From Saccopteryx bilineata (taxonomy: Eukaryota > Chordata > Mammalia > Chiroptera > Emballonuridae): 64,000 bases of DNA. The DNA lies in contig NC_089494.1 of NCBI RefSeq assembly GCF_036850765.1, positions 58,297,809 to 58,361,808 on the forward strand, written 5' to 3'. Both the position numbers and the translations under genes were made by a program. How positions within the stretch are numbered: position 1 is the stretch's first letter; each line of letters begins with the position of its first letter. Shown here one piece after another: positions 14,207 to 27,110 of the stretch. The notes beneath the pieces are model-generated. The model saw nothing but the letters and a program-made list of their open reading frames with translations. It was not told the origin of the DNA and did no database searches.

Positions 14207-14689
14207 AGAATCTGCTGCAAACTAGACAAGGAAAAAAAATCTTAAATTGATGACACTCAGTCCTTGCTAAGGCCCCAGCCTCTCATTGCGTCAGGATGGT
14301 GATGGAAAGATGTACACTCTCAATAATTAAAAGCTTTTAAACTATAAAGGTTTAAATGCCACGAGCACATACATACCTTGCCGTTGGTTAAGGACTAGTG
14401 CAGAGCAGGCAGAGCTCACTCAGGGTAAACTACCCTGCGATTCACCGGCTTCCAGCAGCAAAATGGAGGAAGAGGTTGTCTGCTTTTCCAGAGAATTAGT
14501 CAGATTGGAAGCTAACTATAATTATTAGAAATTATAATTAACAGCGGGCACCATATTAGCTATAGACCCAAGTACTGTTTTATGCATGGTAATTAAACTG
14601 ACGTTATAGTAAATTAGTAAGTGAATGTCATTTCTGTGCATCACTAATGGGTACAAAATGATACAGTCAGATTTGTCCTAACTGGACTG

Positions 14690-14780
14690 TAAGCTACTTG
14701 AAAAATCGCTGTCTCTCCAGTGCCTCACACAATGGGTGGCATAGGGTAGGTGCTCAATAAAGATTTCTTGTGGGACTAAA
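14690..14780 (+). repeat. L2 3'-end fragment
   Basis: GGACTGTAAGCTACTTGAAA and GTAGGTGCTCAATAAAGATT are the usual 3'-end signature of L2. Confidence 0.7.
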
Positions 14781-14964
14781 GCAATACATTGATGACTGAA
14801 TTGAGGAATTCATAAATGACACAAAACTGATGAATCTGCCTGAGTTTCACAAATGACAGGCCTTGGAAAGTTGTGAAACATTTCTATCTTATTTTCAGTG
14901 TCTGGGTGTATGAGTCTAATGAAAATTGAACTCAGGAGACTGGAGTTGTTCAGTCACAAGTCTG

Positions 14965-15115
14965 TGATATAGATATTATTATTATCTTATTTCATGGATG
15001 AAGAGACTGAGGACTAAGAAGTAAAGTAACTCACCCAGGGTCACAGAATTGATAAGTCACAAGTGTAAGATTTAAACACAGGTCTAATCCAAAGCTCACG
15101 TTGCTACCGTATCTG
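14965..15115 (-). repeat. MIR SINE relic
   Basis: GATGAAGAGACTGAGGACTA and AACTCACCCAGGGTCACAGA are the central core of MIR in complement. It lacks the 3' end. Confidence 0.8.
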
Positions 15116-15389
15116 AGTCTACCTGCACACTTATTTTTTAAGTCTTAATATATCTCTTGTTTCAAAGCACAGAGTAGAGCATTGAGGACAAAATACCTAT
15201 GAGATTCAGATACACTTTGGAGATGATACAAAGTAAACTGAGAGTCAAGATGGCAGAAAGATGAAAACCCTGGAACTTCCTGAGCTCTAAATAGGTATTC
15301 AAGCTCAGACTGGAGTCCTAGCCTGTTTCTTGTGGTGGCTCTTCAAAGGCTAGGAAACAGCTTCTCTGGGTTCTATTTTGCCATCAGCA

Positions 15390-15600
15390 TCATCGGACTT
15401 GGGCTCAAGTCCCAGCTCTGCCATACACTCCCACTGGAACCATGGACAGTGCCTTATCTCCTTGGACCTTCCATTTCCACAGTCAGAAAACTGGGATAAT
15501 AGGAACTACCCCAAAGGGCTGTGGAAGGATCAAATGAGATGATAATATAGAAGGAACTGCTGTTATGTCAGCACATTAAAGATGCTCAATAAATATTTAC
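15390..15600 (+). repeat. MIR SINE relic
   Basis: CAAGTCCCAGCTCTGCCATA, CAGTCAGAAAACTGGGATAA and GATGCTCAATAAATATTTAC follow MIR from head to tail. Confidence 0.85.
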
Positions 15601-16053
15601 ACTAAACACCGCTCTTTCTCCTATACCCTTAAGTAAAAAGGATGAAGAATTATATTTGCTTAGCAGATTATAAAAGGAGTCAAAATTATACAGGTTTTCT
15701 TTCTGGTCTTGTTTAATCAGCAAGTGTTGTTTCCTTATTTAAGGGGGAAGAGAATGCATTTTCTATTCCAGTGACACTCTAGAAAAGCTCAGAGACAATG
15801 TGCAATTTTGAGCTAGAAATTTGCATTAGAATATAGGCTTTCCAAAGTTCCAGGCTACTGGCCATTGCCAGGCCTCCTTTCCCAGGTAACTGCACTGATG
15901 ACAGACATTTCAGGAGCCCCATCAGCTACTAGCTCGAGTAGGAGATAAAACGCTGGGAAGGTTTACCTACAGCGGACTTTCTCACCACTTTTTGAGCAAT
16001 TCCTCACTTGTCTAAGGTCATGACATTAGCAGGTATGGGTTTTCAGCAAAGGT

Positions 16054-16267
16054 CAGCAGTTCTCAACCTGTGGGTCGCCACCCCAGCGGGGTCGCCTAAA
16101 GCCATTGGAAAATACATAATACATATCAGGTATTTACATTCTGAATCATAACTGTAGCAAAATTACAGTTATGAAGTAGCCACCAAAATTATTTTTTGGT
16201 TTGGGGTCACCGCAACATGAGGAACTGTATTGTGGGGTCACAGCATTAGAAAGGTTGAGAACCACTG
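16054..16267 (+). mobile_element. Short hAT-like element
   Basis: The ends CAGCAGTTCTCAACC and GGTTGAGAACCACTG are inverted, with GTGGGTCGCCACCCC just inside. No 8-bp duplication is seen at the flanks. It is probably an internally deleted, older copy. Confidence 0.75.
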
Positions 16268-16534
16268 TTCTGGGTGAAGCAAGTAGCCTGTCTGCCCCCA
16301 CCAAAAATGGTGACAACCGAGGAGAAGGTGGCCTGATAGGGAATGGGCCTGGGAAACCAGCACACCATCATGTCGGCCAAAACATCAGGATCCCTTGGTG
16401 ACCCAGATCTTACCCCAGAGAAAACTTCTCTCTCTGACACAGAGCTATGGAGATTTTTCTTCTCTCACTCACTGTGGCTCTGCATACTGAGAAGGGAGAT
16501 CATTGGGATGCATAAGTGTCATTAGTGGCAGACC

Positions 16535-16740
16535 TATGTCAGAGGTTCTCAGCCGTGGTTAGACATTAGAGTCATCTAAGAAAGGGAGCCTTTAAAAGCA
16601 ATACTGATACCTGGGCGTCACTCTAGATTGAAAAGAAGTGGGGCAGTGGGCTGGCATTGGTCTGCTTTCTGAAGTGCCCAGGAGGTTCTGCTATGGAGCT
16701 AGGAATGAAAAGCACAGATCCAACTAATGTTTTCCAAACT
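16535..16740 (+). mobile_element. MER5-like hAT-Charlie relic
   Basis: GAGGTTCTCAGCCGTGGTTAG, followed by ATTAGAGTCATCT and a GATACCTGGGCGTCA stretch, resembles the MER5 family. The right part is poorly conserved, so the end is approximate. It is followed closely by the SINE at 16763. Confidence 0.6.
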
Positions 16741-16762
16741 GGTCTCATAGAAAACAACATTC

Positions 16763-17152
16763 TAGCCTGACCAGGAGGTGGCGCAGTGGATAGAGCATCA
16801 GTGTGCAATGCAGAGGACTGTGGTTCAAAACTCCAAGGTCACTGGCTTGAGCACGGGCTCATCCGGCTTGGGTGCAGGCTCACCAGCTTGAGTGTGGGCT
16901 TGAGCCCAAAGGTTGCTGGATTGAAGCCCAAGGTCACGGGCTTGAGCAGGGGTCACTTGCTCTGCTGTAGCCCCCCCCCCAATCAAGGCACATATGAGAA
17001 AGCAATCAATGAACAAAGCAATCAACGAACAACTAAGATGCCACAACAAAGAATTGATGTTTCTCATCACTCTCCCTTCTTGTCTGTCTATCCCTATCTG
17101 TCCCTATCTGTTCCTCTCTCTGATTCTCTCTGCCTCTATCAAAAAAAAGAAA
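16763..17152 (+). mobile_element. Second tRNA-derived SINE family, long form
   Basis: The head (CCTGACCAGGAGGTGGCGCAG) is followed by a block of imperfect tandem GGCTTGAGC/GGCTCA repeats from about 16835 to 16960, then CAATCAATGAACAA, a CT-rich tract and a poly(A) tail. The 13-bp duplication GAAAACAACATTC lies at 16750-16762 and 17153-17165. The tandem block is absent from the short form. Confidence 0.9.
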
Positions 17153-18154
17153 GAAAACAACATTCCACAGAATATTAATAGCTGTGCACACACCCGCAAA
17201 TGGGGTTATGGTAAACACTCGATTAAATAAATTTAAAATAGGAGACTACTAAACAACTTTGCCCAGTCATTTTTGTCCACATCTTTTTCAAAGCCCAACA
17301 GGGAACACCAGTCTGAATACACTGACTTGAGTCCACACGTTGTCATGGGAAAGGGACAATGAGTCCTGGGAAGAATGAGTAGTGGCCACAGTCTATAACC
17401 TGAAATGCCACAGGACAGCCAGACCCTGGCATTAATAGTCTTCTGAGAATGAGCTTTTAATTATTGTGCTCATCATTAAATAATGGTTCTGATAAAGACT
17501 TATCTGAGAAAGTTCCAAAAAGCAAGTCTCTTCAATTACAGTAATGTGCATTTCAAAGCTGCTTTATTTATATTGTCAGTATGTCTACCCTGAAAAGAAA
17601 ATGTGTTGCTGTTTTTAGTTGTAAACTGCATCAGGTAAAAGGAGCTGCTCAAGAGTCCTACTTCCTTAGACTATCCAGAAACTCTCAGAGCATGGGTCTT
17701 TACCTCCAACCAAGGAGCTCGGAAAGGAGATGGAAATAAAACGGAACTGACAATGATGTTGAGCTTGAGTAAGCGCAAGAATTAATGAGGTACTAACTAT
17801 CTAACTGCCTAAAATAAAAATGGGTAATCAGTGATTTGTATTCTACTGGGCTGAGGTGGCAAGGCTTCTTACGTACGACTTAGACTAGGTACTGTTGTAA
17901 ATGAAATCTGAACTACAGTTTTCAGGATCTGAGAAGGTCACCTTCTGAGCTAGCATCTTCCCTTCTGCCCAGGATGTTCTCTGATTATCTGACCTATTCC
18001 TTTTGCCAGCGACCTCATCATTTTTCAATTTGTAGTTGGTAGTGCAGCAATCAACAATTTCTAAGTGACAGTGAAATAGTGATATAGTCCATGCCCAATA
18101 TCCAAAGGCCTCAGAAGTTACTCAAGTTGGGTGTAATGAAAATAAGAGTAATAA

Positions 18155-18360
18155 CATTATTATTATTGTTATCATTTGTTGAGTACCTACTATGTGTCAG
18201 GCACCTTACATGTGTCAATCTTAATCACCAAAACAACTCCCTGAGGTCAGTGATTTGGGCCTTCTTGACCTGATGGAGAGCTACAGCTCAGAGAGGTAAA
18301 AATAACTTGCTCAAGTCACTATCACAGGCAGGACTGGAACTACTGTCCACAAATGTTCTT
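18155..18360 (-). repeat. MIR SINE relic
   Basis: TGAGTACCTACTATGTGTCA, CAGCTCAGAGAGGTAAAAAT and GGCAGGACTGGAACTA follow the MIR complement. Confidence 0.85.
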
Positions 18361-18369
18361 TGCAGAAAT

Positions 18370-21300
18370 CCTGCTCTTAAATGTGTGCTATACCTTGTTC
18401 CCTCAGTTAAGGAAAATAATAGTTAATATAGAGGAGAGAATGATACATATCCATAACTTTGAATGTGAACCATTTAAATATATTGATATTTGAATCTCTA
18501 AATATAAATATTTGCACAGCATTTTTCAATTTTAGAAGAATATTTGGCATCATATAATAATAAACCTTGTTTGCAAAATGATTTATGGGCTTAAAATAGA
18601 AGATTAGTGGACATGTATATCTTTGCATAGATATAGATACACACATGTATGACCATTTCTATTTTGTCTAATGAGCATCCTTTGATGTCTTCATTATGAG
18701 AAGATGACTTTCCAGACTCATTAACTCCTAGTTGTTTGGGTAACTGTGGTATTGGATTTACTTTTTCTGGTCATATTCCCTTTCATGACACATTTATTGG
18801 TAAGGAAGTTGACCAGAGTGAGGGCCACTCTCTGTAGCCATAAAAAAAATAAAGCTAATTAGCTTCTTAATTCTCTACCTAAAAAGAGAAGAAGAATTTT
18901 TTAACATATGTACCTCATTTGGTTGAAATATGGCTTTAATGTTTGGTGACCTCTAAGAAAGAAGTATAAAAAAGAACAATAACAACAAAAAGGCAATAAA
19001 AGATGAACTCTTTTATCTTCTGCAAAAATAATGGCAGATGGTTACAAAAATGTTTTGTCTGATGGGAACATAGTCCACTCTGGTTTATACCTGCAATGGC
19101 ATACTCTGTATTTGATTCAAAGAGAATAGCTTTTGGCATTTATCCACATTATTTTTCAAGACCTATTTCAAAAGTAGAAAAGTTCTAGTTCTGACAAAAA
19201 GCTATTTCAATATTTTATTTTTATTCCCCAGAAAACAGCTTCCAATGCCAAAGAATAATTTTATCAATATAAATAATCTACCTTTGGGTGTTTTATATCA
19301 TACTCAATGATGCTGCAGGAAATGTAACATTTTTTGCTTTGACAGCTCATGAAATCCATCATCTATTTTCATAGATCTTTCATTCAGAAAAGATTTGAAT
19401 TTTAAGGATTTATGATCCAATCAGAAATATTTGAATAAAATATTTGCAGCTTTTAAAATCAATATCAGGATTTACTAGTAAAAACCTAGTCAGTTGGAGA
19501 AATGTTGTTATCATTTATCCTTAGTAATCTTTAGAAGAATAAAAAAAACCCTCTGCTGTCTCATGCCCTTAGTTCATATCCAGCAACACTAACAAGGGCA
19601 AGAAGCCTTACTCCTTCACCTTGCAGCTCATGACTCTTCAAGAATTACCCTATACTGTTGCTAGGAGGCAGGCATTGCATGATCTCAGTATTTAATAAGA
19701 CATGAATATAGGTAAGACAGGAAAAGGGCTTTATTCACCTTGTGTGTCTTTATAAGAGGAACTGGAATAATGAGAAATATGCCTTGATTCACTTTCTGAA
19801 TATAAATTTACAATCTGTCTACTCTCTTTCTTAGATGGGTTAGTGTGCTGTTCTCCTATATTTCAACCTAAAATTTCCATTTAACTGGATAATTATCATA
19901 AAGGGAAACTATTTTCTTTCAATGGTAATTATAATTTTAAGATATCTTCTCTTGGATAAGCTTTATTATTTATCATTTATTAGATTAAAAATGTTTTCAT
20001 GTGCTGGAATTTTCTTGGTATAGAAGTATAAATATGATTATTATGTTAAATGCATCATCTGAAATGTCTCATACTCAAGGCAGAGCTACAGAATGCTACT
20101 AATTACAGTCAGATCTCAGAGAGAGATTGAGCATAGTGCCAGAATGTTGATAAATTCTGCCTCAACCTGAGAGGGGGCCTTGAGAGGGAAGCAGGGTCTG
20201 GTAGAGGGCCCTGGGCCTGGAATCAGGAGGGTCTGATCCTGGCTTGGGCACCAGCAGGTGCTCTCACCTTGGGTGAGTTTTCGACCTCTGGCATTAGATC
20301 AAAAGACACCAACCGGCTATCATTTTCAGACCTTTTGAGTGATTTCCAGAGGCCCATCCATATTCTCCTTTGTTCCTATTGAGCTGAGTGAGGGTGAGAC
20401 AAAGGTCTCTCAAATGCTTTCCTGAAATCCCTGAATGTTGCAGATAATCCAGTGAAAGGCAGGCTGCAAGTTGTCTGAGAACTTGAAGTTTCAAACTGGA
20501 ACTCAGAATTAGAAAGAACCTGGGTAGGATGAGGGTGGGGTGGGAAAGAAGAAAGGTGAATAGAATCATTCCAGCATCCCTAAGGATCTACAGTGGTCCA
20601 AGAGGGCTATCTGGATGCCTAGAACACCTCCACTCTTTCCTTCAATAGTTCAGAGATCCAAAGCCATCTTGGGCTTGGCCCCACCTCTCCTTAGCAAACT
20701 TCCCTTGTTGCCCTCAGCCCCTCTAGCAGCGAGGTGTGGTGACTTTGGTGAAAGGAGGACTGCAGCCCAGCCTGCTGGGAGCTCAAGACCCAAAGCAAGC
20801 CATTACAAAGTGGAGCACTGAACAAAAGTCAGAGCAGCGTCATTTTGGGGAGGAACTGGGGATCTAAAAATGGGAGCTAAACTGTCAGAACAGAGCAAAG
20901 TCAAGGGAACATAGGCTATGATTTCAGAAGCAGTAGAACAGATCCCTGACAAAATCATTGGTGCTTTCCAAGCTGCTCCTTCTTCTCCACTGGTGGGAAT
21001 TCTACCCCCAGAGTAAGTTTCTGTTGCTTGGAGGCACCAAGTCAACTTTCCCCACTGCTTCTTCCGCCATCACCTCAGCAAGACTTTAGAACATTCCTAC
21101 TCTCCACTTCTCATCAGCTGAGATCACGGATGTCATCCTTCCCCATCCCCCCGTACCCACCTACCTCATATTTCCCCCTCCAACCCCCTGTTTTGCTTGT
21201 CATAGTTTCTTCTAGATGGTTCTCAGGTTTCCCCTGGCCTTCAGTATCTACCTTATTTTAGTAATTCTTATTTGACATACATAGATGATCTCAGTCAATC

Positions 21301-22080
21301 TTTTAATTACCTTCCCCTTAGAGTTAGCTCTCTATATGACAAGTTTCATCACTCACCACTTTTCCCCCCTTCCTTGTCTTTCACACCTGAGTCTCTGTCC
21401 AGGCTCACTCATTTTATTCAAAGCCTGGGATACTTACTGAGTCACAATGCCTGTCTCACACCGGCGGTGAAGCCCGTTTTTGCTGGGCATGGGAATCTCG
21501 GGTCCCAGTTCTTTTGTCTCCTGTGTACATAGATGTTATTTTTTTGCTTTTAAGGTTGCGTTAAGACATCAAATACCATTTGGATTCTTTTCCATTTATA
21601 AGTTACTCTTTGTTCCTGTTTGTCAATTGGTAGATTTTTTCCTTCAACCTTAGATGTCAGGAATTTTATCACATATGCCTGCATGTGGGGCCTTTGTCAT
21701 CATCTCTAAATACTCTGGTCTTTCTTCAATGTAGGGAATTGGCCTCTTTTGGTTGTTTAATTACTTCCTTTCCTCAGTAGGCTCCTTGTTTCCCTTCTGG
21801 AATTCCTGGTATTTGCTCATTTTCCTCTAGAATCTACCCTCCAAGTTTTTAGTCTTTTCCCTCTAGATTTCCTTATTTTCAAATTTTATATTTTTCCTTA
21901 TGCTTTGATATATTTCTTTCACTTGATCTTCCAACTCACTACTTTGGCTCTCAACAGACACCATCTTCTTCAATTTACCTCCTGATCTTTTTGTTTTAGA
22001 AAGTCCTGTTTTTGGTCCTAGTTTTCTGCTGTAATCCTTAGATACAAGGGTGGTGTGCAATGTGTCTTCTCTTCTCTATA
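18370..22080. other. Unique intron sequence, nothing recognised
   Basis: AT-rich to about 20100, then more balanced. No exon-like structure, RNA gene or clear repeat was seen except the weak MIR-like piece at 20195. Confidence 0.55.
20195..20285 (+). repeat. Weak MIR-like fragment
   Basis: GGGCCTGGAATCAGGAGGG and CTCACCTTGGGTGAGTTTT recall the MIR head and core, but the match is poor. Confidence 0.4.
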
Positions 22081-22416
22081 ATGTAGAACCATCCCTCACC
22101 ACATCGCAGTTTGCTTTTTGCAGTGTCACTGTATCACAGATTTTTAAATTGTATATGTCTAATTTTGTATCACAGATTTTTCACTGTATGGCAGGATTTT
22201 GCGGTAAATAGGTATTTTATATATTTATTATTTTAATTATTTTTGCAGTTAAATAAGCAAAATAAGTGTGGGAAAGGTTTATAACAGTGCAGAAGATTTA
22301 TAAAGCCTTAAAATATATATAAATAATAAAATAAATATACGGTTGCTACTTTGCGGATTTTTGCCTATCACAGGGAGTTCTGAAACCTAAACCCTGCGAT
22401 AGACAAGAGATCACTG
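22081..22416 (+). mobile_element. Tigger/pogo-type DNA transposon relic
   Basis: The right end CCCTGCGATAGAC...GATCACTG and the left CCATCCCTCACCACATCGCA are degenerate inverted ends of the Tigger type, with TA at both flanks (Tc1/mariner target). TATCACAGATTTTT and GCGGATTTTTGCC repeats lie inside. It is non-autonomous and AT-rich. Confidence 0.65.
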
Positions 22417-23574
22417 TAATAGTTCTACTTCTTTGTGGCTTTTGGGTCCCTCTCTGTGCATTGTTATTTTCCTTTGTTCACTGGGGGTCAAGTCCACCTT
22501 CGGGGAGACTTCAGTGGCAACAGTCCAAGGAGCATGGAAGGTACAAAGGCCCTGTTGGTAAGCTATGAGCCAACAGGCAGGTTGCCAACCTCTACAGAAA
22601 CCTAAGGAGAAATCCTCTTGGCTTTCTGGTCCTCTCAACTGGCTGCAAAGTGTGCTACCATCCCTGTCTTCCAGAGGTGGAGGAGGGCTCAGCCTACCTA
22701 TTGTACTAAGCTTAGTAGGTGAGAGGGTGAAGAGGGGCTGAGGAAAACAGATATACTCACTTGTGCCATTGCTGCTCCCCCTCAAAGAAGGACCACTGGG
22801 GACTGATTGTTCTCAGATTCCTAGAGCTCTCCTGCTCCTGGCCAGTGCTTTCATCTGGCCCAGAGAGGCCAGCATCTAACACCAGCCTTCTAAGCAGGGC
22901 CCTGGCAGAGCCTGGGTTTCTCTGCTGCTCCCCTAAGGCCTTGAAAGCCTTCCAGTGGAAGGGGCTGGTGATGACTGCCTACCCTGCCATCTCACCAGCA
23001 TCACTTGGAGAATGTTAAGAAAATAAGGACTCCAGTGCTCCCATCAGAGACTTACTGACTATGGACTTACAAGCTGCTCAGATGAATCCGGAACAGAACT
23101 GATTATCAAAACAACTGTGGTCTCTTGTCTATCACAGGGCTTAAGGGTCCAGAACTCTTTCTTCCCCTGCCCCAGTATCTTGGTCTTTTTCTATTTCTAG
23201 ACTTTAAGGTTCCTGCCTCCCTCTGTTTCCTGGGCTAGAGTCCCCTTTTGTCTTAGAAATTTTTAAGTCACCAGCCCAGCTATTCCTGTCTAATTTAGTT
23301 TCATGCTGAGCAGAGAGAGAGAAGGAGGGGAAGGAAGGAAAACCCCAAGGTGGTCTGGATACCAGGTGGCCCCTACTTTATTTATTTTTTAATAATCCCA
23401 ATACCTAAAAAGCACAAACTATCCCATTTAACCAAGGCTGACATAGATTTTAGGCTCCCTTGCTCATGTAGTCTCTCATCTCCAACTTGAATTTCATGTA
23501 CAGGCCTACTCACCGATCCCTCCCTGATTCCTGGGCTTTAGAGTTACAAAACTGACCAAATCTTTACTCTACCA

Positions 23575-23905
23575 CACGGGTCCCCAAACTTTTTACACAG
23601 GGGGCCAGTTCACTGTCCCTCAGACCATTGGAGGGATGGACTATAAAAAATACTATGAACAAATCCCTATGCACACTACACATATCTTATTTTAAAGTAA
23701 AAAAACAAAACGGGAATAAATACAATATTTAAAATAAAGGACAAGTAAATTTAAATCGACAAAATGACCAGTATTTCAATAGGAACTATGCTCCTCTCAC
23801 TGACCACCAATGAAAGAGGTGCCCCTTCCAGAAGTGCGGTGGGGGCCGGATAAATGGCCTCAGGTGGCCGCATGCAGCCCGCGGGCCGTAGTTTGGGGAC
23901 CCCTG
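23575..23905 (+). mobile_element. Non-autonomous hAT element
   Basis: The 331-bp element has inverted ends CACGGGTCCCCAAAC and GTTTGGGGACCCCTG and the perfect 8-bp duplication CTCTACCA (23567-23574 and 23906-23913). The length of the duplication and the CAG-type ends are typical of the hAT superfamily. There is no coding capacity. Confidence 0.93.
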
Positions 23906-24959
23906 CTCTACCACCTTCTTCCTTTTCCCTTCAGATTTCTCATATCTTCTTAACTTCTTCAAGTTTCTCACCAGCAAGTTGGGTAGCCTTTCTGGGCTTC
24001 ACAGCCATGTGACTCTTCAATGAGACACCAACTGCAGGTGGCAGCCATTCAGGAAAGGCTAGTTCTCTTCCTTGCTATTTCTCTTGAAGGAATCTGAGTG
24101 AACTATTATTTCTTGGCCATCCTACATCAGATGAGGCTAATTTTGGAGGCATTTGTATACTGTGCCCTCTTACCTGGTGCTAGTACAGTTAAAAGCACAT
24201 AGTAGGTGCTCAGTGGGCACTTGATGACCCAGTTTCTCTCCCTCATCCCACAATGCCCTGCGCCTCACCTTGTAAGTTTCATGCCCTCTAAATACGTCCT
24301 GTGCTCATTCCTTTTCTCCACAGCCAACACCAGGAGAGCAGCAATGAACATTTCACTCTTGTACTGGCTAACAATGGTCCTCAAGATTGTAGACTATGAG
24401 TTTTTAACAGAAAATAATGAAAGCATTGAAATACCATTATTTGAAACTTAAGTTTTACTTCTGGTGTCTATAATCAGCATCTCTCTTAGCTTTGATTCTT
24501 CTATCCCTCTCTTTGTCCCAAAAAGACCTAAAGAAAAAGTATTATAAATGGCTTTATCAAATGACTCTTCACATTATTAAATCACTGCTGTTTATTTAGA
24601 AGGGACATGAATTCAGAAACACATTATCCACAAACCACCAGGCTAAGGAACTGCCTGGTCATCCCCGATGATGAGGTTGGTCTGTAGCACTCCCTTCATG
24701 CTGGTTCTGCCACATCACCTCTTACCTCTGCTGCCTCTTAGAAATGGGGCTTTTCTTCAAACCTCACGATGCTGCTTCTTGTCACTTTCCTAACCACTTC
24801 TTCCAAGGAAAGTGTTCTCAGAGAAAGTACCCTTTTACACCTGCCCATTGAATTTAGTTCACGTTCACAGAAAACCTACCGAGTGGCAGGTCCTCTGAGT
24901 GGTACAGAGTGAAGCTGACACAATTTTTGTTCTGTCCTGTCCTTTGGAAAGCCTCCGTC

Positions 24960-25060
24960 TAGGAGGATGAATGGATGGCTACCCAGCACTTTGTAGAGTA
25001 CCTGGCACATAGTAAGCCCTCATTAAGTATTTGTTGAATGGCTGAGTGAAAGAATGACTA
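24960..25060 (+). repeat. L2-like 3' fragment
   Basis: GTACCTGGCACATAGTAAGC and GTATTTGTTGAATGGCTGAG are the shared L2 3' end. Confidence 0.6.
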
Positions 25061-25770
25061 CACAGTAACTTGAACTAAGAGCAGACTGTGGTAAATGCTG
25101 TAGGAGAGAAAAGGACAGAATATACAGGGAGAATTAATGCCAGTGGCTAGAGGCACCGGGGATGGCTTCATAAGGGGAGACAGGTAAGAGCAGAGCCCTG
25201 CCGGCAGAGGAGTTCCACTGAGCCTGGTGGGTGAGGCAGCCTGAGGTTGGCTAGGGTTCCCCAGGAATGAGAAATCGTTCCTGTGCCTTTTCTTGACAGC
25301 AGAGCCACACAGTAATTTTCTAAATAAGGGAAGGACGACAATAGAAATGCGGGGATGGTGAGGGCTCATTTAACAAGATATTAGGCTGGTGAATGGCTTG
25401 GTTACCAGCTCCTCACAAGGGGATCACCTTCCCTGGTAGAACAGAAAACCTGATTTCATATTCAAGAAGTTCACAGTCACCCCCCCCCATCCTTATTTTT
25501 TGAGGTGTTCAACCTGAGCTTGATGATCACGTTTTCTCCCAGTATATCTTGGATATTGCAGCACTGAACATATTTCTTTTCAAAGTGCGCAGTGTGCTAG
25601 GGAGAGAAAGCCTTTCTAAATGCCTTCTCTGAGGAACCAGGAGAGGAAGGACTAGAATTTTCACCAGGGTGCTTTTGAAAGGGACCACTATTCTTAAGTC
25701 TAATATACACCATTTATATTTAATTTCAGAATGTTTGATATTCAGTTATTCTACAATAATGATACTCATC

Positions 25771-26121
25771 TGTAATGGATGGAATTGTGTCCCCACAAAA
25801 TTCATATATTGAGACTCAACCCTAATACCTTTAGAATATGACTGTATTAAGGCTAAATGAGATCATAAGAGAGGGGCCCAGATTGTCCTTATACAAAAAG
25901 CAAGAGACACCAGGGATGCCCACACACAGAGGAAAAGCCATGTGAGGACACAGCAAGTAAGCAGCCAACTGCAAGCCAAGAGAAGAGGCACAGGCAACAC
26001 CAAACATGCCGGCATCTTGATCTTAAACTTCCGCCTCCAGAACTGTGAGAAAATAAATTTCTGTTGTTTAAGCCACACAGTCTGTGAAATTTTATTATGG
26101 AAGTTCCAGCAAACTAATGTA
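25771..26121 (+). mobile_element. MaLR (MST/MLT-like) solo LTR
   Basis: The run TGTAATGGATGGAATTGTGT, then ATTCATATATTGAGACTC, GCCATGTGAGGACACAGCAA, CTCCAGAACTGTGAGAAAAT and AAATTTCTGTTGTTTAAG follows the well-known order of MaLR LTRs, with its polyadenylation signal AATAAA near 26053. No internal sequence is attached. Confidence 0.88.
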
Positions 26122-26335
26122 CTATCATTGTACATTGAGGGCCTACTAGGAGCCTGGCACTGTGCTAAGTATTTTATGTCACTTAATGTTTTTAATGACT
26201 ATGGTAAATAGTTATTGTGATATTCCTTTGTCAGAAGAGAGGATAGATGGCCAAAGCCACAACTCTAGCAAGTGGCAAAACTCAGATCCAAAGGCATCTG
26301 CTTGGCTCCAGACATTATGCACTTAGCATACCACC
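26122..26335 (-). repeat. MIR SINE relic next to the MaLR LTR
   Basis: GGAGCCTGGCACTGTGCTAA and AAGTGGCAAAACTCAGATCC follow the MIR complement. The copy directly abuts the MaLR LTR. Confidence 0.8.
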
Positions 26336-26569
26336 ACCCCACATTGATTAAGTGCTAGCCCTGAGAGACGTATTAGGCTATAATAATTGCTGACATTAGA
26401 GAATCTAAATCCTTTCCTTATGGAACTTATACATGATGAGAGACATATTTATAAAGATAAGTAAGTAAATAAATACTGCGTGGGCAAGAACGTCTGGATT
26501 CAGTAATGCCATGGCAAAGCCACAGTGAATCTAAGCTAAGAGAAAATTCAAACGATTGTGAAGACAATA

Positions 26570-26765
26570 TAGGGCAGAGGTTATGAACATAAGGGGCAGG
26601 CCAGAGTCAGCAGTTTGCTGGTTACATGAACTGGGGCAAGTTACTTATGTTCCTAACCTCAGTTCTCTCATCTAGGCTAAAGGGACTAAATTGGTACTAA
26701 TAATGGAACATTACCCATTGGGTTGTTAAATGTTTAAATGGGATACATCTCAACAAATGTACAAC
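26570..26765 (+). repeat. MIR SINE relic
   Basis: GGGGCAAGTTACTTATGTTC and CTCATCTAGGCTAAAGGG are MIR core in forward orientation. Confidence 0.7.
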
Positions 26766-27110
26766 AGTGGAAAATAGTGTTCTTCTAATGTGTAGTCTAC
26801 TAAGCACCAACAAAAAGAGCCAATCTAAACATGGTTGACTTATTGTTTAAATGAAAATTATTAATGTTAAATATTAATAATTAATAAGGGTAAGCTTTCG
26901 CTAACTCTTCTATTAGGGTTTCTAAATTTATAATTCTATTTCCAAAAATATGGTTTCTAATATAGCACATTCAATTTAAGTCAAATACCAACATACACGA
27001 CCAACAACAGAGTCAGAACAAAAATGAAAATGTTTGTCAATGTCGAAGACAGTCTGATAGAAAGACAAGACAGAAAGGACTAATAAGATATCTGATAAGA
27101 ATTCAAAAAG

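Larger units (their letters stand above)
22420..25765. other. Unique intron sequence around a hAT element
   Basis: Outside the hAT at 23575-23905 and the L2-like end at 24960 nothing is recognised. The 124-codon - strand frame at 22411-22785 has no known domain. Confidence 0.55.
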
